A stretch of 64,000 bases of DNA from Phalacrocorax aristotelis (Eukaryota; Chordata; Aves; Suliformes; Phalacrocoracidae), in assembly GCF_949628215.1 (NCBI RefSeq), contig NC_134280.1, forward strand, positions 620,001 through 684,000, given 5' to 3'. The translations under genes were made by a program, and so were the position numbers. Below, piece after piece: positions 52,416 through 64,000 of the stretch (position 1 is its first letter; each line of letters starts with the position of its first letter). The notes beneath the pieces are model-generated. The model saw only the letters and a program-made list of their open reading frames with translations, made no database searches and had not been told where the DNA came from.

Positions 52416-53459
52416 CACCTGATGAAATACATGGACTCTCAGTCAAATTTATCACAGCTAAATATTAAAACAAGCTCTTTCATTTCAAACCCCAGTACTT
52501 CCCGGGGTTTTCTCAGCAGCTGTACTCAGAACAATGCTGTGCTGTACGCTTGGGAAGGGGCAGTGATGTAACCATCGCTAAATTACAAGTGAAAGATTTG
52601 CTTATTTCCATGTATATATATATATTTTTAGAAATTTCCCCAAGGCAAAAGAAAATGATTCATGACAAGCAGCAGCTTGGAAGGTCATCTGGATTATTAG
52701 TTCTGTACCGCAGCTTACCTCCAACACAAAAGCAAAGCCTTTATGTACTGATTTTAATAATGCTAAAAGAGTTCAAAGCCTTAGCAATACTCCCAAGTAA
52801 TTATTAGGTAAGCTTTTTCATGCATGGCATCATTTCATGTACTTTAACAAAAATATCTTTTACTGTGTATTTTAGAAGGAATAATAGCGTTGGTTTGTGA
52901 GGTTTCTTTGCTGAACAGGCCTGGTTGTTTGGCTCCGTACCGACCCTGGGCCATCCCACCGTGCTTCCGCGGGCAGCGGTGCCCGCCCGGGCAGCGCAGA
53001 CCTGGGCAGGCACCCCCGGCCCTGCCCGCTCCTCTCTGCAGCAGGAGGGGAAGGGTGCTTGCCGCTCTGCAGCATCACCGTCATGCTGCGCCGCACCTGC
53101 GGGGCCGCACGGAGCTGCGTCAGCACAGGACAATTCCCACCAGCTTTCTTGAAGCCGATACGCTTCGAGAGTGCCGAGAAACCTGGCTAATTGCTGCATG
53201 TGCCGAGCCGGGGCCGCGCTCGTGAGGATGGCCCATCTCCCATTCAGCCGCAAAGACACAGGAGTCTGGAGGGAGATCGTTTCACTAAATGAGGTGACTG
53301 GTCCGGGGTCCAACAACTCCTTAGTCTTCCAAAAATTTCCTCTATGTCATCTTTAAACTGTCTGAGCTGTTTCTACACTCATGAACCGTTGTGAAGTGGT
53401 CTTGAAATTTCAGCTGCTCCAAAAAGAGGCAGAATTTATGAAGTACAAGGGGGTTTTGG

Positions 53460-53473
53460 GTTACCATGGTAAT
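53460..53473. promoter_or_regulatory. RFX-type X-box palindrome
   Basis: GTTACCATGGTAAT contains the perfect 12-base palindrome TTACCATGGTAA. This has the arrangement of inverted RFX half-sites (GTTNCC-AT-GGNAAC). It could bind RFX factors. It sits about 3 kb upstream of the CpG-island promoter. Function is inferred from the motif alone. Confidence 0.35.
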
Positions 53474-56400
53474 AATTTCAAACCAGAGAAGCCAGATTTT
53501 GCTATCCTTGCTGTCTTGTCGGGAGAGTTTTCTACGTGTAAGGATGACAGGGTGAACCTGCTCTACAGCAAAAGGTGTGCTCTGCTTGCAATTGTTTTCT
53601 GGGGCCCACATACATCTAAAGAGCATGGTATTTGCATTGACATTAATGGGTTTACTCTAATCTCTGTGCGTGGCAATTTATGCGCATAATACTCCTTTCA
53701 CATGGACGTGCCATTATTACACCTTGATTAATACAAACATTATTCAGGAAAAAGTTACAAACTGTGCACTAGCACGGAAGGGGTAGCTACAAGCGTGCTC
53801 TGCCATGAACTGGAAGACCCCGAATTTAATCATGGTCCACTCCTAGTAGAGCTGCGCCAAGTCAGCTACGTCTGAATATGCTCATTAAATCCACAACGCC
53901 TTTCCTTGGGGGACTGTAAAATACTTGAAAAGCTAGGTGGTTTACTGCCCTCACAGTGTGTCACGGCAACAGAGGCACAGCGAGACAGCCCTGTGATCCT
54001 CCCCAAACCCGTGGTCTGCAGCAGAACCCATAGTCCTGACTCTGAGACGCCGCTGCCAGCATTAAACAAAACACCTCGTCATGATATTCATCTTAGACTT
54101 CAGCTCTGTTTTTCTCACCAAATGACGTTATTACAGATAGAATTCTGCTACAGCTGAAATTTCCTATCAACGCTTACGATACTGATAGAAAGGATAATTG
54201 AAAAAAATCTGCATCTTTTGGAAAGCAGATTTATTTGTGGGGATGTTCATGACGGTGAGTAAGTGGTATTCAAAAGGACAGAAAAAGCCATGCTCACAGA
54301 TTATGCTGAGATTACTTCACTAACCTAATTCCTCCCTCATCTTCACTATTAATTAAAAATCAGCTGCATGTAAACCGTACATGATCTGGTTACACGGGGC
54401 TGTGGGCAGGAGCTGCCGAGTCCTAATTCCAGTTTCTAGCACCAATTCCTTCGGTGGCTTTGGACGAGTACTTGGCAAGAGCTGTCCCTTGGCAAGCCAT
54501 GTGTGGGGTACTTAGAAGAGGACAGTTTCCAAGACTCACGTTGTTCTACCAATAGCAAAGTAGAAACTTTTTCAGGCAAAGTCTTTCTAACCCATGCAGT
54601 TTCTTATGCTGCCTGGAAATCCTGCAACCCATCATTAGTTAGAGATGGTTTTTAATTCGACAATGTCACCCTTTGTCATGAGGTCTATTAACCACATGGG
54701 CTACTATTTTCAAAAGTGCTTTAGGCTGCAAATAAGCAGCTAGCTTTTCAGAAGTGTTGGCTGCCAGCACCACCTGTGGAGCCTCGAGGGAAGCTTGGCA
54801 TTTCTAGAAATTTAGCGGTTTACTTATAGTCTGTAAAGTCGTATTTAGATACCCAAGCTTTAGTCTTCTCTTTTGGAAAATGGTCCTTGTTAGAGCTGTA
54901 TTTTCTCCTGAGGAACACCTACACATGAGCTACTTGAATGTCACATTCAGTTATTTGGCAGTACGCTGTGGAAAATTACTGGCCTTGTACTGTTGAGCCA
55001 AATGCAGACCTGTTGGTATTTTTAAGGGAACTGGTATTCTTTTCTCTGTTTAAAACATTCCTATTACTCATAATGAGTCAAATCCTGGCCCCATTTGGAG
55101 AGCGGTGCACAAATGGGTGCAAAGAAGCTTCTGAGGGAGCACTTCCCAAGCCCGCTGTGCATCTGCCTCTTCCCAAGGGAACCAGCGTCCACTCCCAGCC
55201 CCGGCACCACTGCTGCGATTACTACCCATGTCGCCCCGGCCTGACCCATGTGCATCTCCACGTCTTCTGTTTTCACTCCTCTCAGTCCCTCACCTCCTGT
55301 CTCACAGATGCTCATGTCACTGCTCGGGAAGTGCTGTACGTGGTGAGAAAAAGAACAAAACACCTCCTCTGTCATACAGGAGAAATGATGCAGGGCGCAG
55401 CGTGCCTCTCCTCTGGCATGAAATCTTTCCCAGCCACCTCCACCGCTGCAGGCGGCGGTTCAGCCAGCCTCAGGGTCTCGCTACCGTCACAAGAACGGTT
55501 TGCTGTTGTCCCTGCACAGGCCTTCGGTGTCTGCCTCCCCTGGGTCAGGAAGGAAACCTCTGCGGTTTGCCCACTGGTGCGTGAAAGCCAGCTGGGCTCC
55601 GCGGCCACCAGCAGCAGGGCTGCGCACGGCGGTGCTGCCTGGGAAAGCATGGCCAAGCTCAGCCATCGCGCAGAACGACGCTCCCGGGCGGGTGAGGGCG
55701 TGCCATGGGGGGACGACGGCAGCGCCGCGTTCATCGCAGAGGGACGGGCAATAGCTGATGAAGTCTGAACGCTCTGGGAACAAAGTTCATGTTTCAGACG
55801 GGGTTTGACAAACGAGGCCCGGCAGCATGGCTTCACGCAGCCTGAGCTGCTGGTGTTGTGGGACTTGCCTTCCTCGCTGCCTACCGAGCCGTCGTATCCC
55901 TGTCTTGAGGAGACACTGAGGTCACAGGGGAGCCCCGGCTCACGGGACTGAAGTCAGGAAGGTGTGCAGAAGATCAGGTCACTACTATTTGGGGATTTCT
56001 GGTGCAGTCTGTCTGCTCAGAATTGTTGAGGCTTGTTTAAACTGTAGGATTTCATGTCCTTAATTCATCACGTGATAATTTAAGTGCTCTGTTCATAGTA
56101 ATTAGGTGTGACTTCTAGAAATCTCTTCATCATCCTCCCCAGAACACAGCCCGCGCCTCTCCAGGAGCCTCCGGTACCGTCCACGAGGTGCAGCGGGCAC
56201 AGCGGCCGCTGTCCGGCCCACACCAACCAGCGCAGGGCTCGGGGTGTCACGGCAGCCCCAGCGAACCCTCGAGCGGCGCAAGCGCTGCCCTCAGCCCGGT
56301 TCCTGCTCTCCCCGCGGGCTTCGTGTCCTGCGGGGCCTCCGCAGCCGGGGGCACGCGGCGGAGCCCAGGCGCTTGGAGGCGGCCCGGAGCCACTCCGTCA

Positions 56401-56634
56401 CCCGGGGGGAACCCACGGGCCCCCGCTCCGGGCGGCACCGCGGGGCACTCCCCGCTGGCGGCGGGACGGGGCGGGGCAGGGCGTCACGTCTCCCGCGCGG
56501 GAACGGGTCGACACTGCCCACGGGCGCCGGAGGGGCACGGCGTGGCGCCGCCAGGGGGCGCGGCGCGGCGAGCGGAAGTGACGTGTGCGGCCGGGCGTGA
56601 CGGCTGCCGGCGGCCATTGGCGGGGCGGGGCGCT

Positions 56635-56655
56635 GCCGCCGCCGCCGCCGCCGCC
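56635..56655 (+). repeat. GCC trinucleotide repeat in the leader region
   Basis: About seven consecutive GCC/CCG units, followed by a second run at about 56814-56830. CGG/GCC repeats in CpG-island leaders are common and can vary in length. Confidence 0.8.
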
Positions 56656-56839
56656 CCCGCCGCGCCGTCCCCTTTGTCAGCGCTCCGCAGCCGTTCGCTC
56701 GGCGCCGCCGCGGGCGTGCGGGCGGGCCGCGGGCAGGGCGAGCGCCGGGCCCAGAGCGCGGCGGCCGCGCCGCCCCCCGCCGCCCATGGCCAGCCCGCCG
56801 CGGCCCTAGCGCGACCGCCGCCGCCGCCGCGATGAGGAG
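56650..56839 (+). other. Candidate first exon (mostly or wholly 5' UTR)
   Basis: GC-rich segment after the CCAAT and GC boxes, ending at the donor GAG|GTGGGT (gt at 56840-56841). It holds a short upstream ORF and then ATG AGG AG directly at the donor. ACVR1 begins translation in a later exon in human, which would make this a noncoding leader. Other plausible donors are GGCGG|GTGAGC (gt near 57040) and CAGG|GTGAGT (gt at 57506), so the exon end is not settled. The 5' end is a guess. Confidence 0.45.
56786..56809 (+). other. Seven-codon upstream ORF in the candidate first exon
   Basis: ATG followed by six codons and TAG encodes MASPPRP. It ends 22 bases before the next ATG at 56832. If the exon is transcribed as proposed, this uORF could reduce or tune translation of the main frame. 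It could also arise by chance in GC-rich DNA. Confidence 0.4.
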
Positions 56840-57260
56840 GTGGGTGCAGCGCCGGGGCGGGGGCCGCGGCGGGCCGGGCCGGTGGCGCGGGGCCTGCGGG
56901 AGGAGGCGCCCGGGCGGGCGGCCGAGGGGGGAGCGGGGCCGCGGCGCGGCGGGCGTGAGGGGCTGTGGCCGCCCCTTCCCCGGCGGGCCCCGGGGCTGCG
57001 AGGCGCGGGGCGGGGGCCGCGCAGGGCCCGGGCGGGGGCGGGTGAGCGACCTTCCCCGCGGGGGGAGCGGCGGAGGGGGCCGCGCCACCGGCAGCGCCCA
57101 CGGGGAGCCGCGGCTTAGCTGCGGGAGGGGACACAAAGGGTCTCGGCGCCCCGCGACCGTCGCGGGACACGCGCGCCGCGGCGGACGGCGTTGCTCCGCT
57201 CTCCGGGAGGCCGGGCTGCCGCGCCTGCAGACACGGGCAGCGGTTGGGGCCGCCCTGCTT

Positions 57261-60200
57261 TGTTTGGTTGCTTTTTTTTGTTTGTTTTTGATTTTAAAAA
57301 ATACTTTGCGTGAACTTCTCCGGATCGGAGGCGCGGAGTCGCGCCGGGCCGGGGCGAGCTCGGTGCGTGGCTGTGCTGGCGCCACTCGTGTCAGTGTGCT
57401 GCAGGCTCCCGCTTCGGTAGGAAAAGCTAAGAAAAGTTACAGGCCGAACTCGCTTGTGGCTGTTAATCTGTTCTTCCACTGCCAAATACGACGGCGTTTT
57501 GCAGGGTGAGTCAGTAGGGGTCTGAATGCTTGTTTTCAGCCACGCAGCTTTGGGTTTCAGCAGGAGACAAAGGCGGCGGCAGGACTGTGGCCTGAGCTCC
57601 TGTCAGGGCTTCTGCTGGCGGTGGAGGACGGGTCGCGAGAAGCGGGCGGTCGTTCCAGCCTGCTCGGGTCGGCAGGTTCCCTCCAGGCTATGAACCCACG
57701 GGCTGGCCTGTGAAATCTGGGGCATAGCCACTGTACGGGAAGCTGCCTGGGCCATCTTTCCAACTCTGTTAGTCTATAAAAATGTGTTAAAGTAATTTGT
57801 TTGCAGCAGTATCTTTACGGTAAACTGGGACTAAACCACTTTATTTTCCTCAAAATGAGAGGAAAAACTAATCTTCAGGAGGTTTTTGAAAGAGTAGGGG
57901 TTTCTGTAGGTGTGACAGAGGGACTAATTATTCAAAACAGTGTTATAACCAGTGGCATCATGAGGAGGAAACCTTCAGATTCTGGACTGAGCTGCAGAAC
58001 TGGAATTTCTCTGTAAAAACACCTTTTAGAAATGATGCGTTGAGCTTCCAGAAGAGAACAGGTTCTTTTCCCAAATCTCATGTGTTTTTATGGTATGCAT
58101 TGAAGCCTTTAATTTAAGAAAACTCCTATGGTTGTAAGCTTGCTGTGGGCAGTGACAGGTCTATTTTTAGATCTTCAGTGTTCTTTTGTTTCCTGTGATC
58201 CTTGTACTTCATCTTCAGAGAAACGGTAGTGACCTGGAATGCAGCAGATACTCTGTAAATACTCTCCAAGTTCTGTCCTTGAAGGTCTAGTACTGTTTGA
58301 AGAGTACTGGGTTGCCTTGAAATTGAAATCGAAATCAGTGAAAGCTCAAATCCTGGGTGTGGAAAGCTCTCGAGTGCATGCCTGGTTCCTCTGGTGACCA
58401 TAACTTTTTGGAGGAGGTGTTACAGATCTATTTTTGGGGAACAAAAAGTTAAAAAGTTCCTGTATGCACTGAGCTCTCTGCAGGAGGTGTTAAGTGTGTG
58501 AAATGTTTTGAGAGGTTTGCCTTCCATCTCAGTATTTTGTTTGCTGGGATACTACCTGCATTCCTCTGCTCCGTTTGGGGGGTGGGGGTGCTGCTCCTTG
58601 CCTGATGGCACAGGACTTGGGAGTAGTTACTGATTGTAAATCTCTGCTTATTTGTTGCCTTGTGCTGTAATGACAGGTGTGTTCATTTTTTCTGCTTCTG
58701 TCTCCATTTCAGGACAAACTCTAAGGTCTGTTGCTGTGACTTAGATCCCCCCTCAGCCATATTAGTTTGTAAATAATCAGCTCTTACAGGCCTAAATCCT
58801 AGTTAGGCCAAAACTATAGGAGGTGAGGCTGTTACTGAAATGAAACAGCCTGAGGGAGGAAAGCTGTGTTATATATTTTTAGCTTTAAGTCTTATAACAC
58901 ATTTCAAAGCTGCAAGCTGAGAAAGGGAAATCCTACTGACCTGGTACTGATGATGTTTCCAGAGATGTCATCAACAGTCTCTGCATAAGTTCCCCTGCAC
59001 AGTAACTGTTGCTAACTCGTTTTCTCACTGCTTATTTTTATATGTGCATTAGGGAACTGGAAATATTTCCGTTGCGTAGCTGCTGAGGTTGTTACTCTAT
59101 ACTCTCTGTAGAGAATAGTACGGCTGCATTAGGTACTTACAAAAGTATTTGTGAAGACCAGAATGGTACCTGCAGGAGTTCAGCTTCACCCTCCGTGGAC
59201 TTAACTCATAAAGTGACTGTGGCTGTTGTATGTTCTTGAAGCTTGCCTTAGTAGCTGGATATTTGATATTCTGATGGTTGTTTACACTCTTTGATATTAA
59301 CATACATGTAGTTGGTTGCATCTTTTTCTGCTGAGGTGACTTGCTAAAGCTCATCTCTAACACCATTTAGAAAGATTCTTCCACAGGAGAACGTGAATGC
59401 GTTGAGGTGCTGAGGTGAAAGGGAAGGGTTAAATATAGCTGTTTCCTGCAAAACTTATCAATTTTTGAGGCTAGCTCTCCAAATAAAATTTAAAACAGGA
59501 GAAGAAACCCTCTCTGTAGGCTCAGGAAGATATAATCATCACATATGACGCTGTAGTTGTGTGCACCCTGACTGCAGTCAGAAAGTCCCAGTGCAGGTGT
59601 AAGGGAAAATGAAGAGATTGTTGGCCAGGGCTGGGAGAGATGGGGCGGCATGTGGTGGTGTAGCTTGACATGGTATCATTTGCCTGTCCTCAGTCTGTGT
59701 CCGGCAGGGAAGGAATGGAGACTTGAATCACCTTGCCAAAACTGCCAGGCACAGCAACAAGCAGAGGCATCAAATAGCTTATTTGGGAGGGATGCAAATG
59801 AGTCTGGGAGAGGGATAAAAATCATTTAGAGAAACATCTTCTCTCTCTCAACCCCTGCTCTGTACTTGCACTGCTCTCTCAAGTTGCATGCTTCTTGAGA
59901 AGAGAGAAAGCAGTGGGCTTTTTAGCAGCGAAGAAGCTCTTGGGGTAGGAAGAGAACATAGGCGGGGGAAAGAACACCAGTGAAGTGTTGTGGGTGGGTT
60001 GTGTTTGTGGTTTTTTTGTTGTTGTTTTTTAGGTTTTTTTTTTGGCCAGCTGGTACTCTGAAGTCATGCTTAGATTTAATGAAAGCCTGATGCTAAAATA
60101 GGATCTAGGGACAGCCGTTGTAAAATAATTAGGCGCCCTTTTAGCACCCTTGCCCTGCCAAAAAAAAACCCAACCAAAACCAACCCTGCCTGAATTCACT

Positions 60201-63200
60201 TGCATTCTTAGGTAGCTGGACTCTAAGATAGGCATCTCGATATCTGCTCTTGTATCTTTTCTTTCTTCTAGTGTCTAGGAACAGGTTAAAAACTGGCCCA
60301 CTCACCTGTGCAGTTATATAGAGCTACAGAAGATTACAGTGGTGGTGTTGAATGCAATAATTGCTCTCTTCCAACCTCTCTCTGTATGAGAGTTCATGGA
60401 GGTCCATTGGGGTGGATTGCAGTTTAGCTTTGATGAGGGTATGCGTGTGTATTGGGAGATAGTTTATTTGCTTTGAGACCTGAGGGTAGTCAAGACCGAG
60501 ACAGTTTGAGAGCATGTTTGTTACAAAGGTATCTGACGCTGTCTAAAAAAATGCACCTTTTAAATCCTGCTCTAGACAAGTTCAGCAACTATGCATTAAG
60601 GATGTAAGTCATTTACATCATCTACATATCTGTGAAATAAGGAGTGATAGTATTAGTGGTGTTGGAAAGCTGAATTCACATGAGTTTACAAAGTGTTTTG
60701 GGATCATGAATTTAGAAGATGCTATTGACTATGACATGCATGGAATTCCATGGAAATGCTTTCGAGAAATCTCTCTTTTTCTTTGCTATGTTTGCAGCCA
60801 AAACAGTTTTAGAGTAAAGCTTTCAAAAGCATAACAGTGTAGTCAAGTAGCAATAAGTAGTTGTAATGCAGTGGTTTTCATTGTATATTGGACCATAAGC
60901 ATGCACATAACCCGGTTTCAGCTGATGGGTAATCCCTTCCTTAAAATGTGGCCTTTAACAATTACGTGTATATAGCTCAGTGTTCAGAGGTTCCTATTTC
61001 AGTGTGATTTGCATTTGTAAGTCTTCCTGGTATTCAGCACATGCTCTCAAAATTTTACTGTCATAACAAGATCTACTGTGAACTAACAATGATTATAAAG
61101 TAGCACTGAGTCTAGCCTCTGATGTTAATTCTGTGGGATGCTAATCGTTTTCTAGAAGGAACATCAAGAGTGTGCCGATATTCCTAGTGAAATCAGTACA
61201 TCACTACTTTATATGAAAGAAAGCAGTAATGTATCTTGGAACTGTGATAGTGTTCTTTGCTAGCAGTTCAGATGCTGACTTTCCCCTGGAAGGCCAGAAC
61301 TGACATTATGATTCATCTGCTGGTGAATAGTCAACATCAGGTGCTGCATCATGGTCTTCGCCAGTTATTACATGATCCCATCTTTAGACAGGATTCTTTT
61401 GATCTGCTCTTTCATTTCATGGTGAATTCATCCTGGTTGTCAGTGCTCCACCTTGTTTGCTGAACCAGTACTGGCCTTGAATATTGCTCTGTGGCACAGT
61501 GGCTATGCCTGGCAGGCCGGGCAGTGTGCTGGATCCCAGGGCCTGTTGGATGGAGGATTCTGCCCAGTTCTGGTTAGAGCACATTTTGCATTCTTTGTGC
61601 CTGCAAATTAGTGTGCCACCAGCATTTAAACACCTCTAAAGCCCCCAAGATCAATGTCCCTCATTTCAAGAGATCGCGCTCTGTTCTGTTTAAGTACGAA
61701 GGCAGCTTAAGTCTCTAAGCAATTGGGATAACTCATTGTCCTTTGGATCAGCAGTCTCTTCATGTTCATGTGGGGCTGGCTCAGTCTGGTTCTGCAAAGC
61801 TTTGTGAGGTGGTGTAAATGCAGTGTGTTTAAATAAACTGATTCTGAGGGGAGAAATGTTTGAAAGGAAATAGTGTAGAGCTCTTAAAGTCATGACTGAA
61901 ATGCGAGTAAATGAGAAGTAATAATTTTACTTTTTTCATGGTGTAAGAAATAGGGAATACCATTGGATATTCTCATAGGCCTGTGGGTGGACCATTAAAC
62001 CCAGTGGTCCAGATGCAGTTCTGGGCTTGGGAATTGACCTCTGGGAAGTGTGGGGTCAGGGGCCAGAGGACGATGAAGGAATGACCTTTGCATGCTACGC
62101 CCTTATGCTTCTTCCTAAGCATCTGCTAGTAGCTAGCCTCGTCTGGAGTCAGCAGGTTATTGTTGAGTTATGTGTACATTTTGTTGTTGTTCTGTTTCTC
62201 CTTCTGACCTGGAAGGGCAACTGGATGGCTGCTCATCCCCAGAAGTCAATTTTGTCATGCACCTTCCCCTTTTGAAATGCTCTTGGCAGTGTCAAGCCAT
62301 GTTACTGTTGGCTACTTGGATGCTTCTGAAAAGAAGCAGATGGAAGTGTCGGTAGCTTGTTGTAAGTTAACTCAGGTCTGCTTTAGGAAAAGGAAGATAA
62401 TGGCTTGATTAGGAGAAGCTTATTAAAACAGAAGACCTCCAGTTTGGTGATTGCCTAAGGCAGACTTCGGGCTCTTCATTTACCTTGTCTGAAATGAATA
62501 AAGATGGAGGGAGGAGGTGGTGGAGGGGAACACCAGTGGATATTATCTAGGCATTTTCACAGAGGAGGAGGTGATTCTGCAACTCTTAACCTGTCCTAAG
62601 TACCTGCAACAGTCCTTCTCAGCATTCTGAAGCCACAGATTGTCCTCAGTTGAATAGAAACTGGCAGGAGGACCTCTTCCACATGGTACAGAGCAGTTGT
62701 AACTAGTTGCGCTCACTGGAGGTCAGGCATTTCTTGTTCTGACTACAAACCTTACCCCTCTGCTAATAAGCTGCAGAAGAGAGGCCAACAAACACCTCTT
62801 CTAATTGCAGGTCTGCTGTTTGTCTGGCAAGTATCCTGTAACAGTAGGAGCAGGTTGGCAGCTTTTTGACAGCTGCCTTTGGCTGGGCGGATAGCTTGGA
62901 GGCTAGAAGTGGCTTCCTTTTGAAGTCCTGCAAGCTGCTGAGCTCTGCTTTCATGAGTCAGTGTGCCTCAGCAGGCCTCTCCGACCTTCCTCTCTGAATG
63001 GCCTGGGGTTCCTGGCTGAGCAGTTTTAGGCCGTTGGTGCTGTGGTTGTGCAAGCCTTTTTGCTGGATACTAATGCCAGGGAAGTAAGTGGTCTTGCTTG
63101 TTCCTTTCCATGTGCTGTTCTTTTGCCCTTTCTGGCATCTCTGTGGCCATGTGGTGAACTGGATAAGGTGTTAATTTGGTTGAAACTTAGTCTGTGTTTG

Positions 63201-64000
63201 CCAGTTAGTTCTAACCTGGATTAATTTCTAGTTTGCTTTTTCATGCTGGTGCTAAGGTGGGATCTCTGAGGGTATGAGTGGCTGGGTAGACATGGAGGAC
63301 TGTGTGCTACCTCAACAACATGTTTGTGAAAACTGTTGCCTTGAGTGCATTGTGGGTGTGTTGAGTGTGGCCACGACCAAGGCTGTCTGCAGAGTGCCTT
63401 GGCCCAGTCTGTCGGTGCTGGAGTGGACCTGGTGTGATCCACTTCCCTGGAGGAGTTCCTGCAGGTTTCTTTGCTGCCTGCTTGCTCTTGGCCCCAGTTG
63501 TTACACCGGGGCGTGCTTAAACACACATTTTTTTGAAAGTTCCGCATACCATGGCTTTTGTGGCACAGCTCTAATGCCTGCCTGTCTGTCCTTCCTTCTT
63601 GTAAGGATTGTGACGAGCATGGTGGCCAGCCTGTCCTCTGTGAGATGCCGCGCGTGATGGCAGATCTGCTTGTGTTACTCATCCCTTTAGGGGTGGATAA
63701 TTTCCTACGATGTCAGTTAGTATTGAATTGGAGGTAGAAGAGACGAGATCTAAATCTCCCTAGGAATAAAGGTAAAATTAAACAAAATGCGTGTTTGTAT
63801 TAGTCAGCCTAAACCAGACTGTGCTATTTAGGGCTCTCCACTGCTATAAAGTTGGCTCTTGTGTTTGTGTGGGTGGACTGCAACAATTAAGTCATTTTAA
63901 GTCTGAATCTTAAAAGAGAAAATAAAATTAAAAGATAATGGTTTCATTTAGGAGAATAAATTAATTGTATCGTCTTACGTTAGAGAAAAGATAGATGGTA
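57261..64000 (+). other. Probable first intron of the CpG-island gene
   Basis: 6.7 kb with composition back to AT-rich. No ACVR1 coding exon (for example the Cys-rich extracellular domain) and no recognisable repeat was found. Frames such as 61257-61463, 63274-63657 (+) and 63221-63682 (-) have no family features and no supporting splice pattern. Noncoding leader exons, which cannot be recognised by translation, may be present. Confidence 0.55.

Larger units (their letters stand above)
28829..56140. other. Gene-poor interval between the UPP2 pseudogene and the CpG island
   Basis: 27 kb without a supported gene. Base composition is richer in G and C than the CCDC148 introns, which makes long chance ORFs common on both strands (for example 35984-36667 and 38938-39675); none has a family signature. 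If the first UPP2 exon survives it should be here on the minus strand, but I did not find it. Contents I can name are old CR1 fragments, an orphan CpG-rich patch, a GACA tract and some candidate regulatory motif clusters, listed separately. Confidence 0.65.
56150..57260 (+). promoter_or_regulatory. CpG-island promoter, probably of ACVR1
   Basis: About 1.1 kb of very high G+C and CpG density, unlike the AT-rich flanks. Motifs in order are an E2F-like palindrome TCCCGCGCGGGA (56491-56502), a CTCF-type site with core CCGCCAGGGGGCGC (56549-56562), an adjoining ETS plus CRE-like element CGGAAGTGACGT (56573-56584), an inverted CCAAT box (ATTGG 56616-56620) and a GC box (56622-56630). GCC-repeat 5'-UTR-like sequence and a splice donor follow. 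This order suggests transcription to the right from about 56640-56700. In human, ACVR1 follows UPP2 here in this orientation, so ACVR1 is the likely owner; no ACVR1 protein sequence is visible to prove it. There is no TATA box. Divergent transcription is possible. Confidence 0.8.

Noticed and set aside
54938-55768. 276-codon + strand ORF
   Set aside because: The composition is unlike a known family, and overlapping frames are equally open. No exon structure or homology is recognised.
56291-57385. 364-codon minus-strand ORF across the CpG island
   Set aside because: The protein is almost entirely Pro/Arg/Ala/Gly from GC-rich sequence. Stop-free runs are expected there, and all frames are long in this region.
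63221-63682. Opposed long ORFs on both strands near the right edge
   Set aside because: No signature of a gene or transposon in either; splice sites or protein family evidence are lacking.

Overview
The window is nuclear DNA from a vertebrate, almost certainly a bird. Genes are split into short exons with consensus GT/AG splice sites and long introns. Several interspersed copies carry the 3' end of the avian CR1 LINE; the clearest are a 3' portion at about 4750-5428 (+) and a short tail at 48962-49018 (-). Most of the listed reading frames are chance ORFs in introns and intergenic DNA. The real protein-coding content is small.

Layout. (1) 1-17.6 kb, AT-rich: the last four coding exons of CCDC148 on the + strand (6126-6244, 12603-12720, 15280-15420, 17358-17504), a short 3' UTR and a poly(A) signal at 17572. 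The 5' part of the gene lies before the window. (2) 22.6-28.8 kb: a decayed multi-exon copy of UPP2 (uridine phosphorylase 2) on the - strand, tail-to-tail with CCDC148. Five exons in the right order keep recognisable protein similarity and most splice sites, but the copy has tandem in-frame stops, a lost splice acceptor, a deletion and at least two frameshifts. It reads as a unitary (non-processed) pseudogene. (3) 28.8-56.1 kb: a GC-richer desert with no supported gene, an isolated CpG-rich patch near 29.7-30.1 kb, old CR1 fragments and a few motif clusters that could be regulatory. (4) 56.15-57.25 kb: a strong CpG island with CTCF-like, ETS/CRE, E2F-like, CCAAT and GC-box motifs. It looks like the promoter and first exon of a + strand gene whose body lies right of the window. 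In human the order is CCDC148 - UPP2 - ACVR1, with UPP2 facing the other two, so ACVR1 is the best guess, but no ACVR1 coding exon is visible. (5) 57.3-64 kb: probably its first intron, with nothing identifiable.

No operon, CRISPR array, tRNA or rRNA was seen. The most notable result is the broken UPP2 locus, which implies loss of this liver-type uridine phosphorylase in this lineage. Comparisons with human proteins and gene order are from memory; no alignment or database search was run.
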